A DNA stretch of 64,000 nt from assembly GCF_018831085.1 (NCBI RefSeq), contig NZ_JAGPNM010000002.1, positions 1 through 64,000 on the forward strand. Direction: 5' to 3'. The notes below the pieces were generated by a model. It did no database searches and was not told the DNA's origin. It saw nothing but the letters and a program-made list of their open reading frames with translations. A program made the position numbers and the translations under genes. This DNA is from Rheinheimera oceanensis. GTDB lineage: Bacteria; Pseudomonadota; Gammaproteobacteria; Enterobacterales; Alteromonadaceae. Positions 18,331 through 28,600 of the stretch are shown here, in pieces; the first letter of the stretch is position 1, and each line of letters opens with the position of its first letter.

Positions 18331-19962
18331 ATGATTGCAATAGATAAAACCACTTCAATTAAAAATGCATTGATTTGGGTCATTATGCTGATTTGCAGTC
18401 TTACACTGTGCCTGGCCATGATTATCTCTGCCACCCAGGATGTAAAATTACAACGCAAAAAACTGGTATCGCAGTTGGAGGGTTATATCAGCATTATTGC
18501 GTTTAATGCCAGCAGCAGTATTTTGCAGGACAATGCGGATATTGAAGAAAACCGCTTAAGCTCTTTTGCTGCGGTTAATATTTTGCATAATGTGCATATT
18601 TATAAAAAACAGCCCGACAATCATGAACTAAGTTTTTTTGCCAGCTACAACCGGCGCGATATAGGCCCTTACCCGGTGCAATTTGATCGCATACAACAGT
18701 TTTTAACACCGGTGATCAGTAGCAACTATATAGAAATAACCAAACCAATCAGCCATCAAGGCAACTTGCTTGGCTATGTTTATATCCGTGCCAGCCAGGA
18801 AGAACTCAGTTCCTATATTCAAACCAGGGTTCTGCTTGATATTCTGATCGCACTTGCTGCCCTGATCAGCGCTTTTTTTATCAGCTCCCGCTTACAGCGC
18901 CGCTTTACCGCACCGATAGAAACCTTACTCAGTGTGGTGCAAAAAGTAGCCAAAGAGAAAAACTATCAGATCCGTGCGCCGGTGGCACCAATCAAAGAAT
19001 ACAATATGCTCAGCCGCGCTTTTAATACCATGCTGGACAGAATTGAACAGCAAATCAGCAAACTGCAACAGGCTGAGCAGGAGAACCGCCAGTTGACACT
19101 AAGCCTGGAGCAAAAAATCAGCCAGCGCACTGAAGCTTTAAAAACATCAAACCAGGAACTGCTAAATACTCTGGCAACATTGCATCAGTATCAGAATCAG
19201 ATTGTTGAAACCGAAAAAATGGCCAGCCTTGGCCAGATGGTGGCGGGTGTTGCGCATGAAGTAAATACTCCCATTGGTTTGGGTGTTACAGCATCAACCC
19301 TGTTACAGGACAAGCTGAGCGATATTCAAAAAGCCTTTGATGAAAAAAAGCTTACCTCATCACAGCTGGCCAGATTTTTGTCTGAAAGCAAAGAAAACCT
19401 GGGCATTATTTACCGCAATATGGAGCGGGCAGCCAGCCTGATCTCCAGCTTTAAACGTGTTGCTGTCGATCAGTCCAACGAAAACCGCCGCCAGTTCAAT
19501 ATGCTGCAACTTATTAATGAAGTATTGCTGTCACTGCGGCCAAACCTGAAAAAAACACAACATCAGGTGCTGGTAGATTGCCCGGCAGAACTCGAACTGG
19601 ATAGTAAACCCGGCCCGATCAATCAGATCCTGATTAACCTGATTATGAACAGCCTGATCCATGCATTCGAACATATAGAACAAGGCGAAATGCATATTTC
19701 GGTTCAGGTAAAAGATAACCGTTGTTTTCTCAGCTACAGTGATAATGGCGCAGGTGTGCCCGAATCAATTAAAAAGCGTATTTTCGATCCCTTTGTCACC
19801 ACTAAACGCGGCGAAGGTGGTAGTGGGTTGGGTTTGCATTTGGTTTATAATCTGGTTACCCAGGCCCTTAACGGCAAAATTCAGTTAGAAAGCACCTTGG
19901 GGGCTGGTATTCAAATTCAGATAAACTTCCCCGTGATTGTAAAAAGTGCACACCCGGCGTAG
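18331..19962 (+). CDS. Membrane sensor histidine kinase (CHASE-like, HAMP)
   Basis: This 543-residue kinase has TM1 (about 12-34), a periplasmic sensor region resembling CHASE8 (about 35-165), TM2 (about 166-186), a HAMP domain, a coiled coil (about 240-290), a dimerisation helix with the phospho-acceptor H309 in GVAHEVNTPIG, and a C-terminal ATPase with GAGVPESIKKRIFDPF and GSGLGLHLVY. No response regulator is paired in an operon. arcA lies 186 bp downstream with its own promoter, and ArcB is the expected ArcA kinase. The signal sensed is unknown. HEVNTP kinases are common in Alteromonadales. Confidence 0.88.
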   Translation: MIAIDKTTSIKNALIWVIMLICSLTLCLAMIISATQDVKLQRKKLVSQLEGYISIIAFNASSSILQDNADIEENRLSSFAAVNILHNVHIYKKQPDNHELSFFASYNRRDIGPYPVQFDRIQQFLTPVISSNYIEITKPISHQGNLLGYVYIRASQEELSSYIQTRVLLDILIALAALISAFFISSRLQRRFTAPIETLLSVVQKVAKEKNYQIRAPVAPIKEYNMLSRAFNTMLDRIEQQISKLQQAEQENRQLTLSLEQKISQRTEALKTSNQELLNTLATLHQYQNQIVETEKMASLGQMVAGVAHEVNTPIGLGVTASTLLQDKLSDIQKAFDEKKLTSSQLARFLSESKENLGIIYRNMERAASLISSFKRVAVDQSNENRRQFNMLQLINEVLLSLRPNLKKTQHQVLVDCPAELELDSKPGPINQILINLIMNSLIHAFEHIEQGEMHISVQVKDNRCFLSYSDNGAGVPESIKKRIFDPFVTTKRGEGGSGLGLHLVYNLVTQALNGKIQLESTLGAGIQIQINFPVIVKSAHPA

Positions 19963-20019
19963 GAATAAACAATAATAACTGATGCTACTTTGGTCGAATG
20001 GAACATTAGCTGCGACTAA

Positions 20020-20045
20020 TTGTTAACAAAAGAACTTGTTAACAA
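20020..20045. promoter_or_regulatory. Repeated palindrome upstream of arcA
   Basis: The palindrome TTGTTAACAA occurs twice (20020-20029 and 20036-20045), 16 bp centre to centre, directly abutting the proposed arcA -35. The layout looks like a paired operator for a dimeric regulator. The protein that binds it is unknown. The spacing differs from the usual 11-bp ArcA direct repeat. Confidence 0.5.
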
Positions 20046-20074
20046 TTGGACAGATGGTTATAATTGCGTATTAT
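20046..20074 (+). promoter_or_regulatory. Candidate arcA promoter
   Basis: TTGGAC (20046-20051) and TATTAT (20069-20074) have a 17-bp spacer, 74 bp upstream of the ATG. A second TTGACA lies at 20075-20080 without a well-placed -10. Confidence 0.5.
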
Positions 20075-20148
20075 TTGACAAATCGACGTCATCTATAACA
20101 CGCTTAGGTATTATAAATTTCACAAAATTCACATAAGGTTTAACTCCA

Positions 20149-20856
20149 ATGCAAACACCTGTGATTCTCATAGTTGAAGACGAAGAAGTAACCCGCTTAA
20201 ATCTGGTTAGCCTGTTTCAGGGAGAAGGCTATGATGTTATCGAGGCGGTAAATGGCGAGGAGATGAACCAGAAGCTTACTGAAAATCAGGTAAATCTGGT
20301 CGTCATGGACATTAACCTGCCAGGTAAAAATGGTCTGATCCTGGCCCGTGAACTGCGTCAGCGCGAAAACATCGGTTTAATTTTCCTGACCGGCCGCGAC
20401 AGTGAAGTAGATCGCATTCTGGGCCTTGAAATTGGTGCAGACGATTACCTGACCAAGCCATTTAACCCACGCGAGCTAACTATCCGTGCCCGTAACCTGT
20501 TAAGCCGTACTGTGGCTCAGCCGGTGGTTGAAGAGCATAAAAGCATCGTTAAATTCAATGGCTGGACCCTGGACGAAAACAGCCGCAACCTGACATCACC
20601 AAAAGGCGTTGCCCGCCGTTTGCCAAAAGGCGAATATCGTGCACTGCGTTTAATGCTGGATACACCGGGTAAAATTTTCACCCGCGAGCAGTTAATCCGC
20701 CATATGACAGGCCGTGATTTACGCCCGAATGACCGTACTGTAGATGTAACTATCCGCCGTATCCGTAAGCATTTCGAATCTGATATTGAAAGCCCTGAGT
20801 TAATCAGCACCATCCACGGTGAAGGCTACCGCTTCGTTGGCAAACTGGAAAAGTAA
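20149..20856 (+). CDS. arcA: Two-component response regulator ArcA
   Basis: A 235-residue OmpR-type regulator beginning [19 protein letters not shown], nearly as in E. coli ArcA. The receiver has the phospho-acceptor D54 ([12 protein letters not shown]), the T/K pair in FLTGRD and [10 protein letters not shown], and a C-terminal winged helix ending in [10 protein letters not shown]. It represses aerobic respiration genes when phosphorylated by ArcB under low oxygen. Its stop is only 4 bp from the stop of arcB on the opposite strand, so transcripts of the two partners should overlap. Confidence 0.97.
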   Translation: MQTPVILIVEDEEVTRLNLVSLFQGEGYDVIEAVNGEEMNQKLTENQVNLVVMDINLPGKNGLILARELRQRENIGLIFLTGRDSEVDRILGLEIGADDYLTKPFNPRELTIRARNLLSRTVAQPVVEEHKSIVKFNGWTLDENSRNLTSPKGVARRLPKGEYRALRLMLDTPGKIFTREQLIRHMTGRDLRPNDRTVDVTIRRIRKHFESDIESPELISTIHGEGYRFVGKLEK

Positions 20857-20860
20857 GCCG

Positions 20861-23152
20861 CTAAGCGTTTTCAATATACTCAGACAGAGCAGCCAGGTGC
20901 TGCTCTGTTTTTAGGTGGAAATCTACCAGTTGCCGCTCTAACCCCTGCCAGTTAATGTGTTCCTGTTCCATCCGTTTTGCCTGTTGCTGCACCCATAACA
21001 AACCAACCGATGCAGCGGCGCCTTTTAACTTATGTGCCGCTTCCTGAAAATCTTTTTCCTGCCGCTGTACTGCGGTTTCCATCAGTTTATTCATATAACC
21101 GGGCAATAATTGGGCAAATAGCTGGGCACTGCGTTTCATGGCATCTTTGCCCAGGGACTGAATATAATCATTCAGCGTGCCGACATCCAGTATCTGATTT
21201 TCACTACTTACACTGGCCGGTTTTACCTGCTGCAATCGTACTGCACTGGGTGAAAACAGCCGCGCCAGCATTGAATCCAGCTTGCTGGTGTTGATAGGTT
21301 TGGCCAGCGCACCATCCACCTGTACACCATCCAGTTGTTGTTCAGCTTTACGCACATTGGCACTTAGCACCACTATAGGTAAGGCTGATAAATGTTCCTC
21401 GTCGCGGATATAGCGGGCTATTTGCTCGCCGCCCATATCGGGCAGTTGCATGTCCAGCAATACCAAATCAATATCATCTTCGGTTTCCAGCAAGGCAATA
21501 GCATCCTCACCGGTTTCAGCATGAATAACGCTATGGCCACGTTGCTCCAGCAGCCCTATCGCAATTTCGGCATTCAGCGGCACATCTTCTATCAGCAGTA
21601 TGGTTAGCTCGGGACAGCTTATAGCCTGTTGTTGCTCTTGTTGCAGCAGTTCTGTAGGTAATAGCACGGTAAAACTGCTGCCTTTACCCACTTCGCTGCT
21701 AACACTGATATTCCCCTGCATTGCCTCAACCAGGGCCCGCGAAACAGACAGGCCTATGCCAGAGCCAATAATACTCAGGCGGCGGCCATCATTAGATTTG
21801 TAGTACATATCAAAGATACGCTCCTGCTCCTGAGCAGCAATACCAATACCCGTGTCTTCAATAGTAAAATGCAGCCGGTTATTTAGTGCATCGAGTTTGC
21901 AATACAGGCTTACAGAGCCCGTAGCGGTAAATTTCACTGCATTATTAAGCAGGTTCCATAACACCTGACGTAACCGGGTTGGATCAATCCTTAAATAAAC
22001 ATCCAGCTCGCCTTCACAACTTAGTTTGAACTGCAGCCCTTTTTGCTGGCACAACAGCTCGGCAAAATTTGCGATGTCATTGATAAACTGGCGTAACGAT
22101 ACGCTGTGGTAAACAATGTCGAGATCCTGCCGGTCAATTTTGTCCAGATCGATAATATCGTTAAAAATATTGCCCAATGTTTCCGCACTACTGAAAATGG
22201 TATTGGCCCAGCCATATTGCTGCTTACTGAGTTTGCTTTCCAACAAGCGCCGGCTTAAACCTACAATACCGTTTAGCGGCGTTCTGAGTTCATGGCTTAA
22301 CGTAGCAATAAACTTGCCTTTATCCAGATAGGCTTTTTCCAGCGCCTGCTCGGCCAGCTTACGTGAGGTAATATCCCGGCCAAAACCCAGCAAACCGATA
22401 TAACGGCCATAGCGGTCATAAAACGGCACTTTGCGCATTTCAAACCACAGCACCTGACCATCATCTTTAACAAATTCAACATCTAATGTCAGTTCAGATG
22501 GCTGCCCCATCTGCCCCTCATGCTCAGTAAGAATAGCAGCATGAGCACTGTCATCTGTGTATATTTCTGCCGGGGAACGGCCAATAAGCTCACGGGCTGT
22601 TTTGCCCATAATAGCTTCAAACATTTTATTACAACTGGCAAAACGGCCGGTCTCATCGCGGTAGTAGAATAAGTCGGGCGAGCTGTCAACAATAGAGCGG
22701 ATCAGCAGGCTTTGCTCTTCCAGCTCTATCTGGGCTTTTTTACGTTCAGCAATTTCTTTACGCAGCTCATCAATTGCACGGCGTTTTGCCTGAAAGGCTT
22801 TTTTACGTTCTTCAATCTCAAAATTCAGTTGGCGGATATTGTCCTGCATCCCCTCATTGAGTAAACGTTCCTGATGGGCAGAATCAATCAGATAAGACAG
22901 GGCGGCATCAAGGTGCAGTACCAGATAGAAAATAAAACTGATAAACACCGGCCCCACTGCTAAGGTAAATAACAGAGCGCCGTTTAGCAGGGTAAAATCT
23001 ATTTGATTATGCAGTACCAGCTCAAGGCAAATACTAAATAACGCCGCAAGAATAAGCAGTAGCAACTGGCAAAATAATGCCAATTGCAGCTTACCCCATT
23101 TACGGATCCAGGCAGCAATAATCCTGACGTGTGGATGAACCGGACCTTGCAT
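20861..23152 (-). CDS. arcB: Hybrid sensor kinase ArcB
   Basis: This 763-residue kinase has the full ArcB layout: two TM helices (about 22-80), a coiled-coil linker (about 95-150), PAS (about 150-265), H1 at H287 (LSHELRTPLNG), an ATPase domain, a receiver with D567 (LLDMQLPD) and a C-terminal HPt with H707 (AAHKLKG). It senses quinone redox state and passes phosphate to ArcA. Of the two PAS cysteines that mediate redox silencing in E. coli, the first is kept (C174 in FASCN) but the second is Trp (W236 in VLWFEMRKVP). Unlike E. coli, arcB sits next to arcA, convergent. Confidence 0.95.
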   Translation of the reverse strand: MQGPVHPHVRIIAAWIRKWGKLQLALFCQLLLLILAALFSICLELVLHNQIDFTLLNGALLFTLAVGPVFISFIFYLVLHLDAALSYLIDSAHQERLLNEGMQDNIRQLNFEIEERKKAFQAKRRAIDELRKEIAERKKAQIELEEQSLLIRSIVDSSPDLFYYRDETGRFASCNKMFEAIMGKTARELIGRSPAEIYTDDSAHAAILTEHEGQMGQPSELTLDVEFVKDDGQVLWFEMRKVPFYDRYGRYIGLLGFGRDITSRKLAEQALEKAYLDKGKFIATLSHELRTPLNGIVGLSRRLLESKLSKQQYGWANTIFSSAETLGNIFNDIIDLDKIDRQDLDIVYHSVSLRQFINDIANFAELLCQQKGLQFKLSCEGELDVYLRIDPTRLRQVLWNLLNNAVKFTATGSVSLYCKLDALNNRLHFTIEDTGIGIAAQEQERIFDMYYKSNDGRRLSIIGSGIGLSVSRALVEAMQGNISVSSEVGKGSSFTVLLPTELLQQEQQQAISCPELTILLIEDVPLNAEIAIGLLEQRGHSVIHAETGEDAIALLETEDDIDLVLLDMQLPDMGGEQIARYIRDEEHLSALPIVVLSANVRKAEQQLDGVQVDGALAKPINTSKLDSMLARLFSPSAVRLQQVKPASVSSENQILDVGTLNDYIQSLGKDAMKRSAQLFAQLLPGYMNKLMETAVQRQEKDFQEAAHKLKGAAASVGLLWVQQQAKRMEQEHINWQGLERQLVDFHLKTEQHLAALSEYIENA

Positions 23153-23176
23153 CAGGCTGTTACCTCATATGATGTG

Positions 23177-25027
23177 TTACTGCACCGGTTGAATATCAAC
23201 CCTGAAATTGCGATACGAGCAGTACTGCACTTCTTTACCCTGTAGCGGGTAAATGCCCTGACGGGCGTATGACAAATGATCTTTATACAGGCTGATATGC
23301 TGGCCCTGGCCAACCTTTACCGCTTTACCTTCAGCCTGACGGCTTTGGGTTAAGCACAGTAAATGCGCCAGTTGCTTATAGTTGTCACGCTCAAATAAGT
23401 CGCCAGATGCCAACATAGGCGCTTGCATATTACTTGGCGCAAACTTCCAGGCGGCAAAACGGGTGCGTAAAACGCCGTCTTTTATCTCAATCGCATCGCC
23501 TCTGGTCAGATAATGTGTGCTGACTTGTTTTATCACTGTTGCTTTACCCTCGCCGGTGCTTTGCAGGGCCTGAGTATCCACAACAAAAACACCTGCTGCC
23601 CCCAGTACCGACATTTTCACTTGTGGCGCATTTTCAGCATCAGTAAAACCAACCAGTAATGCTGTAGCTTCGTCAATACCAAAGCCAAAACGGGTTTGGG
23701 TATCGTTCAGTAAACGGATTAACCGCCCCTGCCGCCCCTGCTCTGAAAGATGCGTATCAATGGTGCCCCAGTTAAATAACCCTAAGCCACCTTTAGCGCT
23801 AAAAGTAAGATGCTTTTCTGCCAGGCCATTACTGCAGCTTTGATCTTTATCGCAACCCGGTTGGGGTGCAGGTAAATCAAAAGCACCAAACTGCATAGCG
23901 CTGTAACTGTCGCCGTTTGAGATCATTGGAATACGTTTGCCCAAGAAGCTGCCTCCGGCCATGGCGGCAGCTCCCGCACCGGTGCCGGCAACAATTATCT
24001 GCCCTGCCGACAGCATCCGCTCAATTTGTTTTAACTCTTCAGATGCAGAACCATCCTCCAGCCGGAAAGCTTTTAACATCAGGCTTTGATCATCACCATT
24101 AAAGAAAATAGCATCCGCTTTGCGGATCTGCTCAACAGCGGCTGCAGTACCAGCCTGACAAAAACGCTGCAACTGCTGCATTAAATCCGGATACACTCGG
24201 CTGCGCTGATAAGTGCGATGCTCTGTAGCTAAATATTGTGGTAAAGCATCACACGAAGATTTATTACCGCTTTTAGCCTGCTGAGCACTCTGGTATGCCG
24301 CATTAACCGGCAGCCAGCTCACCTCAGCACCGGCCTCTGTAAACAAGTTAGTATAAAAATCTACCTCAGCAAACGGATCTCTTGCAGACGCTGTAACAAC
24401 GAGCAGCCGGGGCTTACGTTGGCTACCTGCAACCTGCTGCGCCAGCTCAACTATTTTGCGGTAAATCTCTACGCTGAACTCACCTTTGGTTTTCGCCAGA
24501 TCGGCAAATTCTTTTAGCCGGGTATTAGTACGCCTGCTATTTTTTACCTGCTCTGCCGTTACCATTACCTGTAACTGATCACGCACAAAATTAAGCTCAC
24601 GCTCGGTAAGTTCATTGTAATTTACCCGGCCAGACACCCAAATACCGTCCATTTCTGTTTCGGCAGAGCGCCATAACCGCGCCAGTTCACGCTCTGATAT
24701 CAGTTCGCTGTCAAGGCGGCTGCGGATAAATTCAAGCAATGCAAGTGTACGTTGTTGTTCAATAACCCGCTCGGCCCCCCAAAACTCGGCATTGGCAATG
24801 TTTGCGATATTTTCTGACGACAATGCAAACAAATCTGCTGATTTCGCTGCAGCAGAAAAGGTGTCAGCAACAGAACAATACCGCGTATTGACAGAACTGC
24901 AAGCTTGCAGCCCGCCACCTATCAGCAACATGGAATATTCCGGCAAGCTGGTTTCGCGCCCGGTATTTGCTGCCGATACTGAGCAAGCCAGCAAAGTGGC
25001 TGATAGATAAAAACCAAATGATTTCAT
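23177..25027 (-). CDS. Secreted cyanophycinase-like (S51) protein lacking the serine nucleophile
   Basis: A 616-residue protein with a signal peptide (MKSFGFYLSATLLACSVSA). The core follows the cyanophycinase/peptidase S51 fold: RLLVVTASARDP, FNGDDQSLMLKAF and AGTGAGAAAMAGG, then a middle GFGIDEATALLV. In active enzymes the nucleophile lies in GTSAGA; here the base sequence reads ACC-GGT-GCG, giving Gly350 in place of Ser. The protein is also longer than bacterial cyanophycinases (about 270-400), with an extended N-terminal region (about 60-200) that I do not recognise. It may be a non-catalytic binding protein or use another residue. It is divergent from gltB, a link with nitrogen metabolism that may be chance. 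Confidence 0.75.
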   Translation of the reverse strand: MKSFGFYLSATLLACSVSAANTGRETSLPEYSMLLIGGGLQACSSVNTRYCSVADTFSAAAKSADLFALSSENIANIANAEFWGAERVIEQQRTLALLEFIRSRLDSELISERELARLWRSAETEMDGIWVSGRVNYNELTERELNFVRDQLQVMVTAEQVKNSRRTNTRLKEFADLAKTKGEFSVEIYRKIVELAQQVAGSQRKPRLLVVTASARDPFAEVDFYTNLFTEAGAEVSWLPVNAAYQSAQQAKSGNKSSCDALPQYLATEHRTYQRSRVYPDLMQQLQRFCQAGTAAAVEQIRKADAIFFNGDDQSLMLKAFRLEDGSASEELKQIERMLSAGQIIVAGTGAGAAAMAGGSFLGKRIPMISNGDSYSAMQFGAFDLPAPQPGCDKDQSCSNGLAEKHLTFSAKGGLGLFNWGTIDTHLSEQGRQGRLIRLLNDTQTRFGFGIDEATALLVGFTDAENAPQVKMSVLGAAGVFVVDTQALQSTGEGKATVIKQVSTHYLTRGDAIEIKDGVLRTRFAAWKFAPSNMQAPMLASGDLFERDNYKQLAHLLCLTQSRQAEGKAVKVGQGQHISLYKDHLSYARQGIYPLQGKEVQYCSYRNFRVDIQPVQ

Positions 25028-25609
25028 TATTCTCTTTCTTATATTAAACGCAGAGGTTTTAAGCTGCCGGGGCAGTAACCAGAATAAGGCTTAATTAATC
25101 ATAAATCTGGCTTACCATAGATTATCCTTTATTGACTTCTTTGCCAATTAGCCTTACCGCCATTGGTTCTTTTTATTCACAGCCATATGCATTTTTTGTT
25201 ACCTAAACAAACACATGAAAGCCGCATAAATATGGCGTCTTTACAGGCAAGTTTTACCAAAAAAATAGGCCTTATACGGCTGTTACCCCCACCCCTGGCA
25301 GACATAAGTGGCAAAAATATCGCCAATTCATGTAATTAATTTTCAGTTTTACAGGGGGACTTTCTGCGCCGGACGGCTAGCATTGCACTACAAAGTTAAC
25401 TTGCAATTTGCCATATTTCACGGTATACCTGTAGCCGCTTTACACGTTTAGATGGCTAAACATTTTTAGAGCAAATACACTACAACGCATTGACCTCTGA
25501 AAGAGTAACCGTTATTTTCTTTCAGCAGCAGCAAAAACCAAAAACAAGAATAATAATTCAAAAATAATAAATATTTATTTAAATATCAGGACAAGTGTGG
25601 AGGTTAGTC
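25028..25609. other. Long leader between the cyanophycinase-like gene and gltB
   Basis: A 582-bp gap between divergent genes. The gltB-proximal 80 bp is strongly A/T-rich (about 25530-25590), as is common at Lrp/IHF-controlled promoters. A candidate gltB promoter is given separately. I see no gene, tRNA or clear riboswitch-like structure. Confidence 0.5.
25490..25517 (+). promoter_or_regulatory. Candidate gltB promoter
   Basis: TTGACC (25490-25495) and TTATTT (25512-25517) with a 16-bp spacer. The -10 is weak, so this is tentative. It would give a leader of about 85 nt. Confidence 0.3.
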
Positions 25610-28600
25610 ATGGCGTTGTATCAGCACAGTCAGGCAAGAGAGAACTGTGGCTTCGGTCTGATCGCACATCTGGAGGGCGCGGCCAGCCACCGGATCGTCA
25701 GAACCGCAATAAACGGCCTTGACCGTATGCAGCACCGCGGCGGTATTTCTGCCGACGGTAAAACCGGCGATGGGTGTGGTTTATTAATGCAAAAACCAGA
25801 CAGTTTCTTCCGTGCTATTGCCGAAGAAAACGGCTGGAACCTGGCAAAGAAATACGGCGTCGGCATGATTTTTTTCAGCCAGGACCCGGTAAAAGCCGCT
25901 TTAGCAAAAAAAATTATCGAGCAGGAAATTGCCCGCGAAACGCTAACCTTAGTGGCCTGGCGCACCGTGCCGGTAGACAGCAGCGTACTGGGCCCGTTAG
26001 CACTAAGCTCAATGCCCGGTATTGAGCAGGTTATTGTTAATGCGCCGCACGGCTGGGGCGATCATGACTTAGAGCGCCGGCTGTATATGCTGCGCCGGCG
26101 TATTGAAAAACAACTAAGCGACGATGCCGATTTTTATATCCCCAGCTTCTCGTCGCTGGTTACCGTATTTAAAGGCCTGATGATGCCGGCAGACTTGCCG
26201 CGTTATTATCTGGATTTAGCCGATATTCGCATGGAAACCGCCATTTGCGTGTTCCACCAGCGTTTTTCTACCAATACCATGCCACGCTGGCAGTTGGCAC
26301 AGCCGTTTCGCTTTTTAGCCCATAACGGCGAGATTAATACCATTACCGGTAACCGCCAGTGGGCGCGTGCGCGCCAGTACAAGTTTGCTTCGCCTTTATT
26401 GCCGGATCTGCAAGACGCCGCGCCCTTTGTTAGCCAAAGCGGCTCCGACTCCAGCTCACTGGATAATATGCTGGAGCTGCTATTAGCCGGTGGCATGGAC
26501 TTATTCCGTGCCATGCGTTTATTGGTGCCGCCAGCCTGGCAAGGCAACCGGGTAATGGATGACAACCTAAAAGCCTTCTACGAATTTAACTCTATGCATA
26601 TGGAACCGTGGGACGGCCCGGCCGGTATCGTAATGACCAATGGCCAGCACGTAGCCTGTAACCTGGATCGCAACGGCCTGCGCCCTGCCCGCTTTGTTAT
26701 TACCCGCGATAAATTAATTACACTGGCCTCTGAAGTGGGTATTTGGGATTACACCCCTGATGAAGTGGTAGAAAAAGGCCGTGTTGGCCCCGGCGAAATG
26801 CTGGCGGTAGATACCACCACCGGCAAAATCTGGCGCTCCAACGAAATAGACAGCGATTTAATGGCGCGTCATACCTACCGTGACTGGTTAAATGCCAACG
26901 TGCAGCGGCTGGTGCCGTACGAGAAATACGAAACCGATTTAATCGGCAAGCGGGTATTTTCTGATGATGACATGCTGGTGTATCACAAGCTGTTTAACTA
27001 TAGCTATGAAGAAATCGATCAGGTAATGACAGTACTGGCCAAAGACGGCCAGGAAGCGGTCGGCTCTATGGGTGATGATACGCCGATGGCGGTATTATCG
27101 CGCAAGCCGCGCACCTTATACGATTACTTCCGCCAGCAGTTTGCTCAGGTCACCAATCCGCCCATCGATCCGCTGCGTGAATCCCATGTAATGTCGCTGG
27201 CCACCAGTATCGGCCGCGAGCATAACGTATTTAAAGAAACCGCCGGCTATGCGCGGCGCATTCAGTTTGAATCGCCGGTAATGATGTACTCCGACTTAAA
27301 GCAGTTAAAACAAGCGGATGAGAAGTACTACAAGCACCAGATATTTTCGCTGAACTTCGACCCGGCACAGCACAGCCTGCAACAAGCGGTAGAGCAATTG
27401 TGCGCCGACGTGATCAGCGCCGTGCGCGATAACAACGTCGTGCTGGTAATGCTCACCGACCGGCGTATTGAGCAAGGTAAACTGCCGATCCCTGCCGCTA
27501 TGGCGGTAGGCGCGGTGCAACATGCCTTAGTTAATGCGCAGCTGCGCTGCGACTCCAACATTATTGTTGAAACCGCCTCAGCGCGTGACTCACACCATTT
27601 CGCGGTACTCATTGGTTTAGGTGCCACCGGCATTTACCCCTTTATGGCCTATGAAACGGTAGAGCAGTTGGTGGAAAAAGGCGTGATTAACTTAACTGCC
27701 CGCCAGGCGGTGCTGAACTATCGTAAAGGCATTAATAAAGGCCTGTACAAAATCATGTCGAAAATGGGCATTTCAACAGTGGCCAGCTATCGCTGCTCTA
27801 ACCTGTTTGAAGCCGTCGGCATTGATAAAACCGTAATGCAGCTGTGTTTTGCCGATATCCCGTCACGTTTGGGCGGTGCCGGCTTTAGCGACTTTGAACA
27901 GGATGTACAGCAACTGGCCAAAATAGCCTGGTTAAAACGTAAACCGCTAAACCACGGTGGTTTATTAAAGTATGTGCACGATGGCGAATACCACGCCTAC
28001 AACCCGGATGTAGTGCAAACCCTGCAAAAAGCCGTGCGCTCCGGTAAGTATGAAGATTACCGGCAGTACAGCAGCATAGTGAACCTGCGGCCGGTGGCGC
28101 ATTTGCGCGATCTATTTAAACTGGCCGACAGCACACCGGTGCCACTGGAGCAGGTAGAGAGCGAGCAAAACCTGTATCCGCGCTTTGACAGCGCCGCTAT
28201 GTCAATCGGTGCCTTAAGCCCGGAAGCGCATGAGGCGTTGGCCATAGCAATGAACCGCTTAGGCGGACGGTCTAACTCGGGTGAAGGCGGCGAAGATCCG
28301 CGCCGCTTTGGCACCGAGAAAAACTCGAAAATTAAGCAGGTTGCCTCCGGCCGCTTTGGTGTCACGCCGCATTACCTGGTAAATGCCGAAGTTATTCAAA
28401 TCAAGGTAGCCCAGGGCGCTAAGCCTGGCGAAGGTGGCCAGTTACCCGGTGAAAAAGTGACTGCCGAAATTGCCCGGCTGCGCTACTCGGTGCCCGGCGT
28501 AACGCTGATATCACCACCGCCGCACCATGATATTTACTCGATTGAAGATTTAGCCCAGCTGATTTTCGATTTAAAGCAGGTGAATCCGCAGGCGCTGATT

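Noticed and set aside
18331..20856. The HEVNTP histidine kinase as the partner of ArcA in an operon
   Set aside because: arcA has its own upstream region with a promoter and operators, and a full ArcB lies next door, so a simple pair is unlikely.
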